NCBI GenBank assembly: GCA_025765595.1
Contig: JAIVFH010000074.1
Location: 62,001 to 126,000, forward strand
Source of the DNA: Obelidium mucronatum
Lineage: Eukaryota; Chytridiomycota; Chytridiomycetes; Chytridiales; Chytriomycetaceae
Length of the DNA stretch: 64,000 nucleotides
Reading direction: 5' to 3'
The notes beneath the pieces are model-generated. The model searched no databases and was not told the origin of the DNA. It saw only the letters and a list, made by a program, of their open reading frames with translations. Below, one piece after another: positions 1-16,221 of the stretch. The stretch's first letter is position 1. Each line of letters starts with the position of its first letter. Position numbers and translations under genes: made by a program.

Positions 1-9
1 CAGCTTCCA

Positions 10-3000
10 ATGGAAGTGCCTGTCTCTGACGCAGTTCTGAAGGAGGCAATGGACCGCTTTGGACCTACCTCTCGAGTTCATGCGGGGACCGGGCGTGTTG
101 CGGGTCTGGGATGGGCGACTTTCGACTCTCCTGAACATGCTGCCAACGCAATTGCGTGCAAGAACATGTCCCTTGGCAAGCGTGGACCTGACGGAAAGCC
201 TGTCGCAATTGTTATTGCAAAATCCAACAAACCTGCCGCTGGGCAAGGACAAGCTTTTGCTGCAACGGGTGATATTGTTGGATATGGTGTTCAGTTTATC
301 CCAATAAATGCTGCTCCACAATACTCTCTCTTATCATCCACGGACAGCGTAACCGTTAACGTTGACTCTGCTGCCACGGGTAGTCTGGGAAATCATCCAT
401 CTTTTATGCAGACGCCAAGAGCAGCCACTGTCTACCGCGGGATTGGCGGACAAGCTATCACAGGCTCTGGATTTGAAGGGGCTATTACTGGCTGCACAAG
501 TATCAGTCAGCCGTACACCACCCCACCCTTTGAACATACGCCAACGGCCAGCCACAATCTACTCAGTGTTAATGATATTCTCACGAAGAACAATCACAGC
601 GTACTGTTTAATCGCTCAGACATGTCTGTAAATATTGGACACTTTCCACCCAACCAAGACCACACTATACTGGCTAAGGGATTTCATGACCGAGGGCTGT
701 TCCCCATTGTGATACAAAGAGCCGTTGCGGCTACACTTGATTCTCCACCACCATCAACTGAGAGCTACGGACTAGCAGTGGACAACCGGAACCCCAGTTA
801 CACCACAAAAGTCAGCAAATGGCACGGCCGCACTCACATAGGTGACTCCCAACTGGAGCGAAGCTACCGATTGAAAGCCGTAGATGGTCTAGACCTCGAT
901 CCATCGGAATTCTCAGACCTACCATGTCATTGTTCTGCATGCTATCAAGCAAAAATGCACCGCCTCCCTCATCCACGATCACACGGCGCTCGGTTTGAGC
1001 CAAGTAATCTTCTCCAAGTTGTAACCGTGGATCTCATTGTGTTCTCCAAGAATAATGCCTCCCTTGGAGGAAACAAATACTGGATATCCTTCACTATCCC
1101 AAATGCCTTGGGATACCGCTTTGGATTTGGAGTTGATGGAAAGTTCAAGACTGCCAAACATCTAAAGTGGGCCCAGCAGTGGCTTGAGAGGACCACCAGC
1201 CAAAAGGTGAAATCCTGGTTTCTGGATAAGGGAGGAGAGAATCATCCTCGATGGTTCCTTGACACATGTGAAGAAGAGGGCATCTCGTTCATCAACTCAG
1301 GAACTGAAGAGCACCAGTCAATGGGTCTGGAGGAGGGATGGCATCGAATTGCTATGGACCGTCATCGTGCACTTCAGATTGCTGCCAATGCTCCAACGAA
1401 CCTCTGGGTTGACGGTCTCAACTATCAATGCGAGATCTACAACTCCTTCCTACACAAGAATGATACAATCACTCCTCACCAAGCCTTGCACAACCGCAAG
1501 CCAACAGTCAGGGATATGCGTACTATGTTCTGTCTCGCCTTCATACGGGTACTACCAAAGAATCAGTTAGAGGGAAAGTCCAGTCCACGGTCAATTGCTG
1601 GGAGATACATCGGACACTCCAACTATCCTTGGCAACAAAAGCGCGAAACACCAGGGTATCGCATTCTCACCATCGATGATGACCCCCACTCGATCCTTGT
1701 TGGCCGCGATGTGGCATTCATCGAAGATCAATTCAATCTCGACGATATCCAGCCGTTACTTAAACCGATCCGAACAATCTCATGGTCCGACTACCGAGAT
1801 GACATGGGTCTTGCCCATGACACGGAAGAAATCACGGCACGACTGCGCTCGCGCGTCGATTGGGATGAACTGTGCAATGATGTGGAGTCAAGCAGTCTGG
1901 ACTTTGGTGACAGCAGTGACAGCACTCCAACAGCAAGTGATGCCTCCCCAACACCCTCTCTAACAGACGCGTCGCATGCTGCACCACCATCTTCAACAAC
2001 GAGTGCTTCAACCCAACCCCCTGCACCGGAGTTCTCATCAGACGCGGGAGCGTCTGTTCCAGGAAGAATCTCCTCCGGTCGAGGACTGAACCAGGAACTA
2101 CCAGCTCCGGATCTACTCAGTGATTCAGATGATGAATCGGATTACGAGGCTCCCACAACCCCCACGCCTTCTCCAAGAGCTCCGCGAGCGACCAGGTCCA
2201 ACACCACTCTCCCAGCTTTCAGTCGATCCCTTGGAAACGACGGTTTCGAAGACCTCAACGTTGCAGAACTTGCGGACTCTACCAACACTCGCCGAACTAA
2301 AGCAGAGCGCGGCGCGGCACACTACGCTTCAAGCTCTCGAGCTAAAGCTCGCCACCATCCAAAATCACCGGCATTCCAACCACACGATGGATTGGCAGCC
2401 TTTGTAACTCCCATAGAGTTGCAGGAAGGATTTGCGGGTTTTGCATCTTGTGCCCAAGCGCTACTACTGCAAGAGGAAGACTGTGAAGACATCTACCTCG
2501 ATGAAGAGAAGTTTATGACCGCAATTGGACAACGCTACGGTCTGGCACTCTCAGCCCTGAACGGACCTCGCATATCAGAAGGGCTCAAGGATGAACGCTG
2601 GCGGGTAGCAATCAACAAGGAGCTATCCACTTTCTGGGGTCTCAAGGTCTGGAAATTGGTGTGGCTACCTGCAGGAGAACGTACTCTGGGTACCATCTGG
2701 GTTCTGAAAGTGAAGAAGAATGACATAACAGGGGAAACCCAATACAAAGCCAGACTCTGCATGGATGGACGCAACCAGATCTACGGAACCGACTATGTAC
2801 AGACACACGCATCCACGCCACACATGAATTCTTTGAAGGCCTTGGTAGCTGTGGTGACGGAGCGAGGACAAGTCACGCGCCAATGCGACGCTAAGGCGGC
2901 CCACCTGACCACTGAGCGTGATCGAGTCATGTATGTCAAGATACCTGTTGGTATGGAGGTTGCAGCGGAAGATCGAGGTAAAGTTCTGGAACTACTCCGG

Positions 3001-4146
3001 ACAATGTACGGACAGAAACAAGCTCCCCTCATGTGGGAACGCAACCGCGACGCTGGGCTGGAATCCATCGGAATGACACGCTGCCCACATGAACCGCTAC
3101 TCTTCAAGAAAGAAGTTGTCAAGAATGGGATCACTCACCTCATCTTCTGTCTGGTCTGGGCAGACGATTTCTTCTTCTCAGCAGATCTGGAAGTTGAATC
3201 GGAACTTGACGCAATGATCACTGAATTGGGAAAGCGTTTCGAGCTCACGGTGAAGCCATGTGTTGACCAGTTCATCAGCATCATGTTCCAGTTCAAGAAG
3301 GGCGCCACTTCTATGAGCCAAGCCGCATACCAGGAATCCATTCTTCAAGAGTTCCTCGAAAATCCAACTGGAGAGCGGCGAACAGCATGGAGAAAGGCTG
3401 ATGATACTGACTTTGACTCCGTGGTAGACCCCACTCCTGACGATCTCGGCTTCATGAAGGACCGCAACTACTACAGGTTGGTTGGACTTCTCCAGTTCCT
3501 AACAATCACTAGGCCTACCATCCAACAAGCAGTCGGAAAACTAGCGCGACACACTCTGCGAACGCGTCGCGTCCACTGGATGCGAGCGCAGGAACTTCTG
3601 GAGTACCTCAACGGCACTCGAAACCATGGACTCATCTTCCGAAAATCCGATTCTCCTACAGAATTCACCCTTGAAGGCTTCAGTGATGCAGACTGGGCTG
3701 GCGACGCTGACACTAGACGATCCACTACTGGTGCTGTTGTCCGTCTGGGAAAGTCAGCTGTTCTAAGCTTCAGCAAGCGTCAACCCATCGTCGCAGACTC
3801 GACTGTATCAGCCGAAGTAATTGCTGCGTGCTCTTTGGCAAAAGAGGTAGTTTGGGTTCGAAACTTACTTATCTGGTTCGGGTACCCGCAGATTGGACCC
3901 TCGCGCATCTGGTGCGACAATCAAGGAACTGTATTTAATGTGGAGGAAGGAGCGCTGCGCCATAAGACCAAGCACATGGACGTCAAGTACATGTTTCTAC
4001 GGGACTTGGTCCGCCAGAAGCTAGTCTCGATAGCCCACCTACCGGACGTAAAGATGATTGCCGATGTACTCACTAAGGGTCTTGGCTGGATAAAATTCGA
4101 ATTTTGCCGCGATGCCTTCGGTGAAGTTGATGTCTCTACCCTGTAA
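10..4146 (+). CDS. Ty1/copia retrotransposon polyprotein (5' end may be missing)
   Basis: One open frame of 1,378 codons carries the copia order protease, integrase, reverse transcriptase, RNase H. A protease-like DSAATG stretch (about residue 118) is followed by HNLLSV. The GAG-pre-integrase zinc motif is seen as WHGRTH ... CHCSAC (about 268-312). The integrase core shows VDLI and a variant FLDKGGEN in place of the usual SDNGGEF. The reverse transcriptase holds YKARL, the MYGQKQAP box and the catalytic pair as VWADDF. RNase H has DADWAGD, STTGA, VADSTVSAE and ADVLTKGL. No recognisable Gag is seen and the element starts at the window edge, so the 5' LTR and Gag probably lie upstream. The frame has no stops, so the copy is young or recently active. 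A purine tract (GGGGGG, about 4153-4158) and an LTR follow directly. Confidence 0.93.
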   Translation: MEVPVSDAVLKEAMDRFGPTSRVHAGTGRVAGLGWATFDSPEHAANAIACKNMSLGKRGPDGKPVAIVIAKSNKPAAGQGQAFAATGDIVGYGVQFIPINAAPQYSLLSSTDSVTVNVDSAATGSLGNHPSFMQTPRAATVYRGIGGQAITGSGFEGAITGCTSISQPYTTPPFEHTPTASHNLLSVNDILTKNNHSVLFNRSDMSVNIGHFPPNQDHTILAKGFHDRGLFPIVIQRAVAATLDSPPPSTESYGLAVDNRNPSYTTKVSKWHGRTHIGDSQLERSYRLKAVDGLDLDPSEFSDLPCHCSACYQAKMHRLPHPRSHGARFEPSNLLQVVTVDLIVFSKNNASLGGNKYWISFTIPNALGYRFGFGVDGKFKTAKHLKWAQQWLERTTSQKVKSWFLDKGGENHPRWFLDTCEEEGISFINSGTEEHQSMGLEEGWHRIAMDRHRALQIAANAPTNLWVDGLNYQCEIYNSFLHKNDTITPHQALHNRKPTVRDMRTMFCLAFIRVLPKNQLEGKSSPRSIAGRYIGHSNYPWQQKRETPGYRILTIDDDPHSILVGRDVAFIEDQFNLDDIQPLLKPIRTISWSDYRDDMGLAHDTEEITARLRSRVDWDELCNDVESSSLDFGDSSDSTPTASDASPTPSLTDASHAAPPSSTTSASTQPPAPEFSSDAGASVPGRISSGRGLNQELPAPDLLSDSDDESDYEAPTTPTPSPRAPRATRSNTTLPAFSRSLGNDGFEDLNVAELADSTNTRRTKAERGAAHYASSSRAKARHHPKSPAFQPHDGLAAFVTPIELQEGFAGFASCAQALLLQEEDCEDIYLDEEKFMTAIGQRYGLALSALNGPRISEGLKDERWRVAINKELSTFWGLKVWKLVWLPAGERTLGTIWVLKVKKNDITGETQYKARLCMDGRNQIYGTDYVQTHASTPHMNSLKALVAVVTERGQVTRQCDAKAAHLTTERDRVMYVKIPVGMEVAAEDRGKVLELLRTMYGQKQAPLMWERNRDAGLESIGMTRCPHEPLLFKKEVVKNGITHLIFCLVWADDFFFSADLEVESELDAMITELGKRFELTVKPCVDQFISIMFQFKKGATSMSQAAYQESILQEFLENPTGERRTAWRKADDTDFDSVVDPTPDDLGFMKDRNYYRLVGLLQFLTITRPTIQQAVGKLARHTLRTRRVHWMRAQELLEYLNGTRNHGLIFRKSDSPTEFTLEGFSDADWAGDADTRRSTTGAVVRLGKSAVLSFSKRQPIVADSTVSAEVIAACSLAKEVVWVRNLLIWFGYPQIGPSRIWCDNQGTVFNVEEGALRHKTKHMDVKYMFLRDLVRQKLVSIAHLPDVKMIADVLTKGLGWIKFEFCRDAFGEVDVSTL

Positions 4147-4160
4147 GGTCTTGGGGGGTG

Positions 4161-4618
4161 TGTTACAAGTACAAGCCCTTCCGGCTATCTCCGCTACTTT
4201 TATTCCTTCACCTTCCTCAACATTCTTTTAAATTCTCGACCAATCACAGTGGACCACTATAGCTATCTCCACTTTCTCCAATTTTCCTTATAACGTTGGC
4301 AAATTCCCCCCAATTACTGCCATCCTTCAGTAATTGAGTCGTCGCCGCCGCCGTTCATCACCGTCTATCGTTGCTCACTACCTTGCAACGTTATCCAGGG
4401 TTAGCTACAGTTGTTTCATTCACTCATTATTATCTCAGAAGTATAGTCGTATTTATTTAAATAAATGATCCTTCAGTAATTGAGTCGTCGCCGCCGCCGT
4501 TCATCACCGTCTATCGTTGCTCACTACCTTGCAACGTTATCCAGGTAATTGAGTCGTCGCCGCCGCCGTTCATCACCGTCTATCGTTGCTCACTACCTTG
4601 CAACGTTATCCAGGTTAC
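4161..4618 (+). repeat. putative 3' LTR of the copia element
   Basis: It lies immediately after a polypurine tract that follows the polyprotein stop. It begins TGTTACAAG and is proposed to end at GGTTACA, giving TG..CA ends. The 5' LTR is outside the window, so the boundaries cannot be checked by comparison. It contains a 69-bp tandem repeat and an AT-rich TATA-like segment around 4450-4465. Confidence 0.6.
4322..4614 (+). repeat. three copies of a GC-rich ~69-bp unit inside the LTR
   Basis: The unit runs from TAATTGAGTCGTCGCCGCC to GTTATCCAGG. It occurs at about 4331-4399, 4477-4545 and 4546-4614. The last two are directly adjacent (period 69). The first is separated from them by about 77 bp of AT-rich sequence. 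Copies look essentially identical, so the expansion is recent. Confidence 0.85.
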
Positions 4619-4681
4619 AATCAACTCCGCCTACCGACGTCATCCGTTCCGGCTGTTGCCGCAATCAATCATATCCTGTCG

Positions 4682-6602
4682 TTAGATATTCCCCAATTCA
4701 ATAGACGAAGATGATGGCGAAGATGTTGACCGTTTCAACCCTCTTGGACCAGTTGAATCCGACCGGTCATTTGTCAAAACAGAATACTTTAACCTGTCAA
4801 CGGCCCGGCGTTTGAAAAAGAAAACCCCCAGAATAACGGCCAGGACAATGCCGAGAATGATGGATAAAACAGCGAGAGTGGAGATACCATTGTCTGGTGT
4901 CAATGTTTTGGAAGCACCTGATAAAGCGGGTGCCGATTTGCCGTCATTTATAATCGGAAAGAGAGCTGGTAAAACAGGTAGAACGGCGCTCGGTACTTGA
5001 TGCGGTATGCTTGGATGTTCAAGAAGAAAGTTCAAGAAGAATCTCATTCCAGCCCAGATTTCCTTTTTTTTCAAAAAGGTAAAAGACAAATAAAATTAGC
5101 CCCCATGGAAAGTGTGAGGAAACGTTCCAAAAAAAAGTGTACCTTGCCCGTAATTGGAATCTGTCCAACTGGCAATTCGAAACTATGTGTATTCCTCAAC
5201 TCGATCGTGAATCCAACCATTCCCATCTCTGTACTCATCCAATCATCTGTACACCCACTTGCAGGATACAATCCAGCCCCCTTCTCACTTGTATAAACTT
5301 CCTGGTACACATCAAAAATCGCATCCCGGATCCCATCTCCAAGAGTTTTGAGCACCACTTCATTCGGCGAATCAGTGCTCGTGTATCCCCAGTTCCTGAG
5401 AACCAGTTCTCCGTATGAATGGAAATCGATTCCTGCGTATCGGTTCGGGAACATTTGAATGAATTGGGCTGTTCCGTTTGTTTCTGGTTCGGAGAAGGCG
5501 GATGGGCCTTGGTAAGTTTCTGAAAAGATGTTTTTGTTTGCTCCATAGACTCCCCATTTATCGTCCCAGTTCCTTTTTTTTTTTGCAACGAGAGTATTTA
5601 AGTTTGAAATTAAATAAAGCTATTGAATGGACAGACGCGTGTACACAAACCTGTTCAAATCAACTCCAAAACTAGTTGGATCCGAATCCCCATTATTTCT
5701 TCGATTCTTTCGCCAATACCGATCATCCGTAAACGTGTACTCATACCCATCAGGGTTATTCACTGGCGTCACGACAAATTGAAATTTCTTGAGATACTCT
5801 TGCACCGTCTTGACATCCGCTTCAGTTGCTGTCGAGTCTACACCTTTTCCTCCGCTGCCGAGACTCAAGAGCTGATGGCAGAGATACATGACTGTGGATC
5901 CACTGATCCATTCCCGCGCATGTTGAAGCCCATTCCACCAAATCATTTTCTTTTCTGTATCTGGAACGGATTTATCTGTGATGATGATCGCCTTCATTCA
6001 AATAGGGGGGAGAAACCAGTTGTGAGGTGAGATCTAGTTGGTGTGGAAGGAAAAGAACAAGGGGGAGCTTTAAAAAAAAAAACTCACTGGCACATTCCGT
6101 CCTTCGTGAGTGGATACGATCGATGGAATATAAGTAACCAGCTCCGGAAAGAGCTTCTGCCATGATTCGAGCTTCTCAATAAATGCATCATATCGTTGGA
6201 ATTTGTGGAAGAAGGGATCCAGCCCATCTCTCTTTCGTATCGCCTCTTGGTCTTCATCTGCAGCGAATATTAACGGATCATGAAGGGGTTCAGTGCGCGG
6301 TACACAAGAGGGAACGAGACTGAGAAGGGAGGTCGTTTGTTCAGCTGTTCGAGGCCACACAGACACTGAGGCGCCAACTCCCCAGCGATGATTAAAGACC
6401 TGTTTGCGGTTATCGCGCAGGTTTTTTTTAGCAAAAAGCGAAGGAGCCGACAAGGGTTTGAAGGGTGTTTTACGTCAAAGTTGTGCAAAGCTGCTTCCTG
6501 GGTTTGAGTTTCTACTTGGCAGGTGTATACGATCTGCAATACGTTTGATGCTGATGCTGGAAAGAGACCACTCAGGCAAAGGATCGTGGTTCTGAAAAGC
6601 AT
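4682..6602 (-). CDS. membrane-anchored M14 zinc carboxypeptidase
   Basis: Five exons join in frame: 6602-6474, 6399-6088, 5991-5651, 5572-5143 and 5062-4682 (530 residues). The product should remove C-terminal residues from peptides outside the cell or in the secretory path. A hydrophobic signal peptide starts the protein, followed by an acidic, pro-region-like stretch. The catalytic domain shows the zinc ligands HAREW (H..E) and FHSYG, the substrate site NPDGYEYT ... WRKNR and DLNRNW, and the catalytic glutamate in FTIELR after GCTDDW. This is the metallocarboxypeptidase A/B layout. Near the C terminus is one strong transmembrane segment (STLAVLSIILGIVLAVILGV) followed by a basic and serine-rich cytoplasmic tail. 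Fungal secreted M14 enzymes usually lack this anchor. All splice sites are GT..AG and all phases agree. Confidence 0.93.
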
Positions 6603-6747
6603 TTTTATCTTTCTTTATTATTTTGAACTGGATTTAGACACAACAGTGTGAGAAGACTTTGACTTCAACTCATATTATTGAAGTTTATTCATTCACGCGT
6701 GATAAGGCATTATGAAATAAATCATTACAATCAAATGTCAATTCTTA

Positions 6748-7864
6748 TTACAGCCCATGATAACCAACTGACTCGCCCTTCGGTTTTTCTATGTCTCTTT
6801 CATTTGCCTCCTCTTTCTCTTTCAAAGCAGCCGCAGCAGCCTTGACAGCATCCACCCTCAAATTCCACAACAGATTGACGAAATGCGAAACCACACATCC
6901 ACTCAACAACAACAACGCCCACCCAGTAACCATCTGATCCGCCAAAACCCCTACCGGTGGAGCAGCCGGCATTGCATTCCTCACCACTGGAATCGCAAAC
7001 AAGAGACTGATTGTCACAATCAGATATGGTAACTCAAGCTTCCGATCTACTTTCACGGTCCAAGTGGAATACGCGAGAGCAGTTGCAACGAGAGTGAGAA
7101 TCCATATCATTGCCATAATCAACACTGCAAATGTAACAATGGGTGCAGTTCTGTGTGCGGTGATTGTGAGGGATACAGCTGTATTATTCGGGTTGGTTAT
7201 AGTTGAGAAGGTGGGTGAGAACCCTTGTGGGGCGCCGAATGCGATTACAGCGATGGGGAGGGGTCTGTTTGTTGGGCCTGAGAATCCGCGAATGTTGAAG
7301 ACGCTTGTGTATGTGTCGAGGGGGTAGCTTGTGGCGTCTCCGTCTGTGAATACAGTTGTCAGGCTGTCGGTGAGGACTTGGCCTTTGGCGTATGTTGATT
7401 TCGTGGATGCGATTTGCAAGGAGATGTTGGTGGATAGGAAAGCGTCGAGTTCGTCAAAAGAACCAACAAAAGAACCTGGAAAATAACAAACAAACAGTTT
7501 TTTAGTATCTTTAGCAAGGGACCGGTTGAGGTAACTGGTTCCACTTACCACATGGTGCAAAGCTGGTGGCAAGTTTCATTTGGCTGTTGGCGAAGTCCAC
7601 ATGGTATACTTCAATCGCCACCAGAACCAAGCTGAAGGGAATGCCTTCACAATATGTAGGTTGAGGACCGTTAAATGGCTGAAGCGATTGTGTATTATCT
7701 CCAATAGAAAGAGTGAATCTGTTCTTGCGTTTGGCGGTTTTTTGATCATTTCCGAGCTTTAATCCGATTAGCCCTCCGACAATCAAGAGAAAGAAAACGG
7801 ATATGGCTATGGTATGTTTGGAAGGTCTGCTGAATCGTTTTCGATGAGAAGAAGCCGTTGTCAT
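6748..7864 (-). CDS. DUF4436-like four-helix membrane protein
   Basis: Two exons, 7864-7549 and 7475-6748, give 347 residues. A basic N terminus is followed by a transmembrane helix (about residues 17-34), an outside domain of about 170 residues that includes a FRLS/DGD-type beta-rich stretch, and three more helices (AVLIMAMIWILTLVATAL, LPYLIVTISLLFAIPVV, WALLLLSGCVVSHFVNLL). A charged tail rich in Glu and Lys ends the protein. The topology and the N-terminal EIYHVDFANSQM-like beta segment resemble DUF4436 proteins of fungi and actinobacteria. The function of that family is not known. The family call is from recollection of its layout and should be confirmed by a profile search. Confidence 0.6.
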
Positions 7865-8397
7865 TTGACGGGTGAAACTGAAATCTGGAATGAAAAGTAA
7901 TGAAAGAGAGAAATTAATTTATAGTAACCCCCCACCAGCCCTTAATTTTAACTATGCGTTTTCCTCGAGCCCCTTGCAAAGCTCAAAATATTCCGTGTCA
8001 ATAATCGAAGAAATGTATATTTGACATAAAACAAATGACTGCCTAGCAATAGTCTCGCGTTGAGATTGAGAATGGAACATGCGTTGGCTCTTCACCAACA
8101 CCTTCTAGTCATGAAATATGAAGCTTTAAAAGATATTTTGCGAACCAACTGGCGAAAGAATGCATTGAAATGGTAACACGTGAAGGTATCACGTGACAAA
8201 CTCGCTCCGTTTCGCATTACAGTCGATATGATTTGATACGAATTCAAAGAAAGAACCAAGCAAGAACTAATAGTTATTACGTTTAATCCAAGAGCCCTGA
8301 ACAAAAATCAATAAATTCCCACACAATTTTTTCGTTGAGGAGCATCCAGTAAGCGGCACTCTCTTGATCCCCAGTCCCCACTCACCCTCCGTGCAGA
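7865..8397. other. intergenic region between divergent genes
   Basis: About 530 bp separate the start codons of the DUF4436-like gene (minus) and the glycosyltransferase (plus), so it probably holds both promoters. No coding exon, RNA gene or clear TATA box was recognised. Confidence 0.5.
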
Positions 8398-9612
8398 ATG
8401 ACGTCCCCCGACCTGCCCCTTGCATATCCAAGCAAAGCGTCGCTAGGCAGCCGCAGCTTTGCACAGAAAGCCTCAAGCTTTGCTGGCGGCTTCGCAAAGC
8501 GGCTGCGGCGGCTTCTTCCTGCGCTTGCGCTGCTTCTTTTTTCGGCGCAATTCGTTCTGTTTGTGTGGAATTTGAACCGCGGCGGCGCCAGGCGGGACGA
8601 CGAACTCGCTGCTGTTGTGGCGCCAGTCAGGCCTTCGATCGGCAAAACAGCGCTTGCCAGCGCAGTTCCTAGCAGCACGGTAGTGGCTTTACCCACTCCC
8701 ACTTCCACTTCCACTTCGGTCGAAGACGTCAACTCGCCCCACTACAGATTCTCGACGGGAACGACAAAGAACGCTTACGCCTTCTTCGGCACTGACAACG
8801 GATACACGTGCTCAATGCTGGTTGCCATCGCGAAACTGCTAGAAACAAACCCGGATCCGGCAATCGATATCGTGTTTCTGTACACGGGATCCGTCGTTCC
8901 CGAAATGTTGGATGCCTTCAACGCCTTGGGGTCCAAGTACAAGAACAAATTCTTGACAGTCCAAGTCCAATTCGACAAAGCGCTGCTCCACGATCAGGAC
9001 TACTACAAATATTGCGGCGTAAAGCTCTACGTCTACAGTCTTTACCAATACGATCGTGTCATCTTGATGGACAGCGATGGTTTTCCGTTGCACAACCTGG
9101 ATCACCTCTTTTCTCTTCCAAGCACACCTATTGCTGCTGGTCGCGACTACTGGGATCATACCCAAGGGAAATTGAGTGCAGCATTCATTGTTGTGGAACC
9201 CAGTGAACTCAACTTCAACACTGTCATCGCCTACATGCTCAAAACCAAAACGTATGAAATGGATGTATTGCAAGATGCGTTCCCTGAACGACCGGTTCTC
9301 CTCCCGCCTGAATACGTTTGCTTGAACACCCATTGGGAATCTTTCAACCTGTTTCCGTTTCCCGAAAAGACATTGGAGGATCTGTACAACAAGCGATGCA
9401 TGTATTTGCATTTCAGTGCCGTCTATAATTTGAAGCCACACAATAAGAGACCAGAGGAGATCTTAAAGTACTCTCCTGGAACACCCTTTTTATTGATGCA
9501 GCAGTACGTTGCTTGGTGGGCCGTGGCTGACAAGGTTTGTCCACCTCTATTTCACAAGGAACAGCAGGAGAAATGGGCTCAAGAAGTTGCTGAACGAGAG
9601 GCCAGTGGTTGA
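8398..9612 (+). CDS. Golgi-type GT8-like glycosyltransferase
   Basis: A single exon of 404 codons. The protein has a short cytoplasmic tail, a signal anchor (LLPALALLLFSAQFVLFVW, about residues 39-57), a Ser/Thr/Pro-rich stem and a catalytic domain from about residue 118. That domain begins NAYAFFGTDNGYTCSM and has the metal and nucleotide-sugar site in RVILMDSDG (DxD, about 223), followed by IAAGRDYW and a late histidine motif (MYLHFS). This is the layout of glycogenin-related GT8 enzymes and of fungal N-acetylglucosamine or mannose transferases of the same fold. The sugar donor and acceptor cannot be read from sequence. The start is the first ATG and is followed at once by the membrane anchor, which supports it. 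Confidence 0.85.
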   Translation: MTSPDLPLAYPSKASLGSRSFAQKASSFAGGFAKRLRRLLPALALLLFSAQFVLFVWNLNRGGARRDDELAAVVAPVRPSIGKTALASAVPSSTVVALPTPTSTSTSVEDVNSPHYRFSTGTTKNAYAFFGTDNGYTCSMLVAIAKLLETNPDPAIDIVFLYTGSVVPEMLDAFNALGSKYKNKFLTVQVQFDKALLHDQDYYKYCGVKLYVYSLYQYDRVILMDSDGFPLHNLDHLFSLPSTPIAAGRDYWDHTQGKLSAAFIVVEPSELNFNTVIAYMLKTKTYEMDVLQDAFPERPVLLPPEYVCLNTHWESFNLFPFPEKTLEDLYNKRCMYLHFSAVYNLKPHNKRPEEILKYSPGTPFLLMQQYVAWWAVADKVCPPLFHKEQQEKWAQEVAEREASG

Positions 9613-9767
9613 TTTATTTTGATTTTGTTTACGTTACTATCTATCTATGGGGCGTACTAGTAAAGTGATAATTACAGCTCATTTTTAGTTTTAAAAGTCC
9701 TCGATTGTTGTCAAGTTTAATCATTTATCCTTCTTTCTTTTTTCTTTTTTTCCTGAACAATAAAAAA

Positions 9768-15762
<5,995 letters not shown>

Positions 15763-16149
15763 TTGGTTTATTGTGTTGGTTCGCATAAATATAATACATT
15801 GCTGTTTCTGTTTTTGATAATTTCGAAAGCGGGCACACATCTTTTTGAAATGTGCCACTGTCATAAGCGAAATTGTGGTTTTTGGAATTTACGAGTTGTG
15901 TAACCCAATTTTTCTTGGAAATTGGGAAACGATATTTCGGGTGTTGTAAACTTAAAGAAACGTTGAACGCATTAACGCGCTAATGTAAAAGATACGAAGG
16001 CGTTGTTTTTCTACGTCCTACTTTCGCTATTAGCGATAATTGTCAAGCCCAGCAATTATTCAGTAATTATTCATTACCAAAATTTGGTGTCGAAATTGGG
16101 TTAAAATTACAAGCTCTTTCAAAGTGCGTGCCCTAAACAGAAGAAACAG

Positions 16150-16157
16150 ATATATAA
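16150..16157 (+). promoter_or_regulatory. TATA-like box of the phosphate permease gene
   Basis: TATATAAA lies 65 bp upstream of the permease start codon, a usual distance for a fungal core promoter. It is the clearest TATA box in the window, and the gene downstream has strongly biased codons, which fits high expression. No CACGTG Pho4-type site was seen in the 450 bp upstream. Confidence 0.55.
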
Positions 16158-16221
16158 ACCACTTTCTGCTCTAATGTAGCTGAATCATAAACTAGAACTA
16201 CAACAACTACAAACAGCAAAG

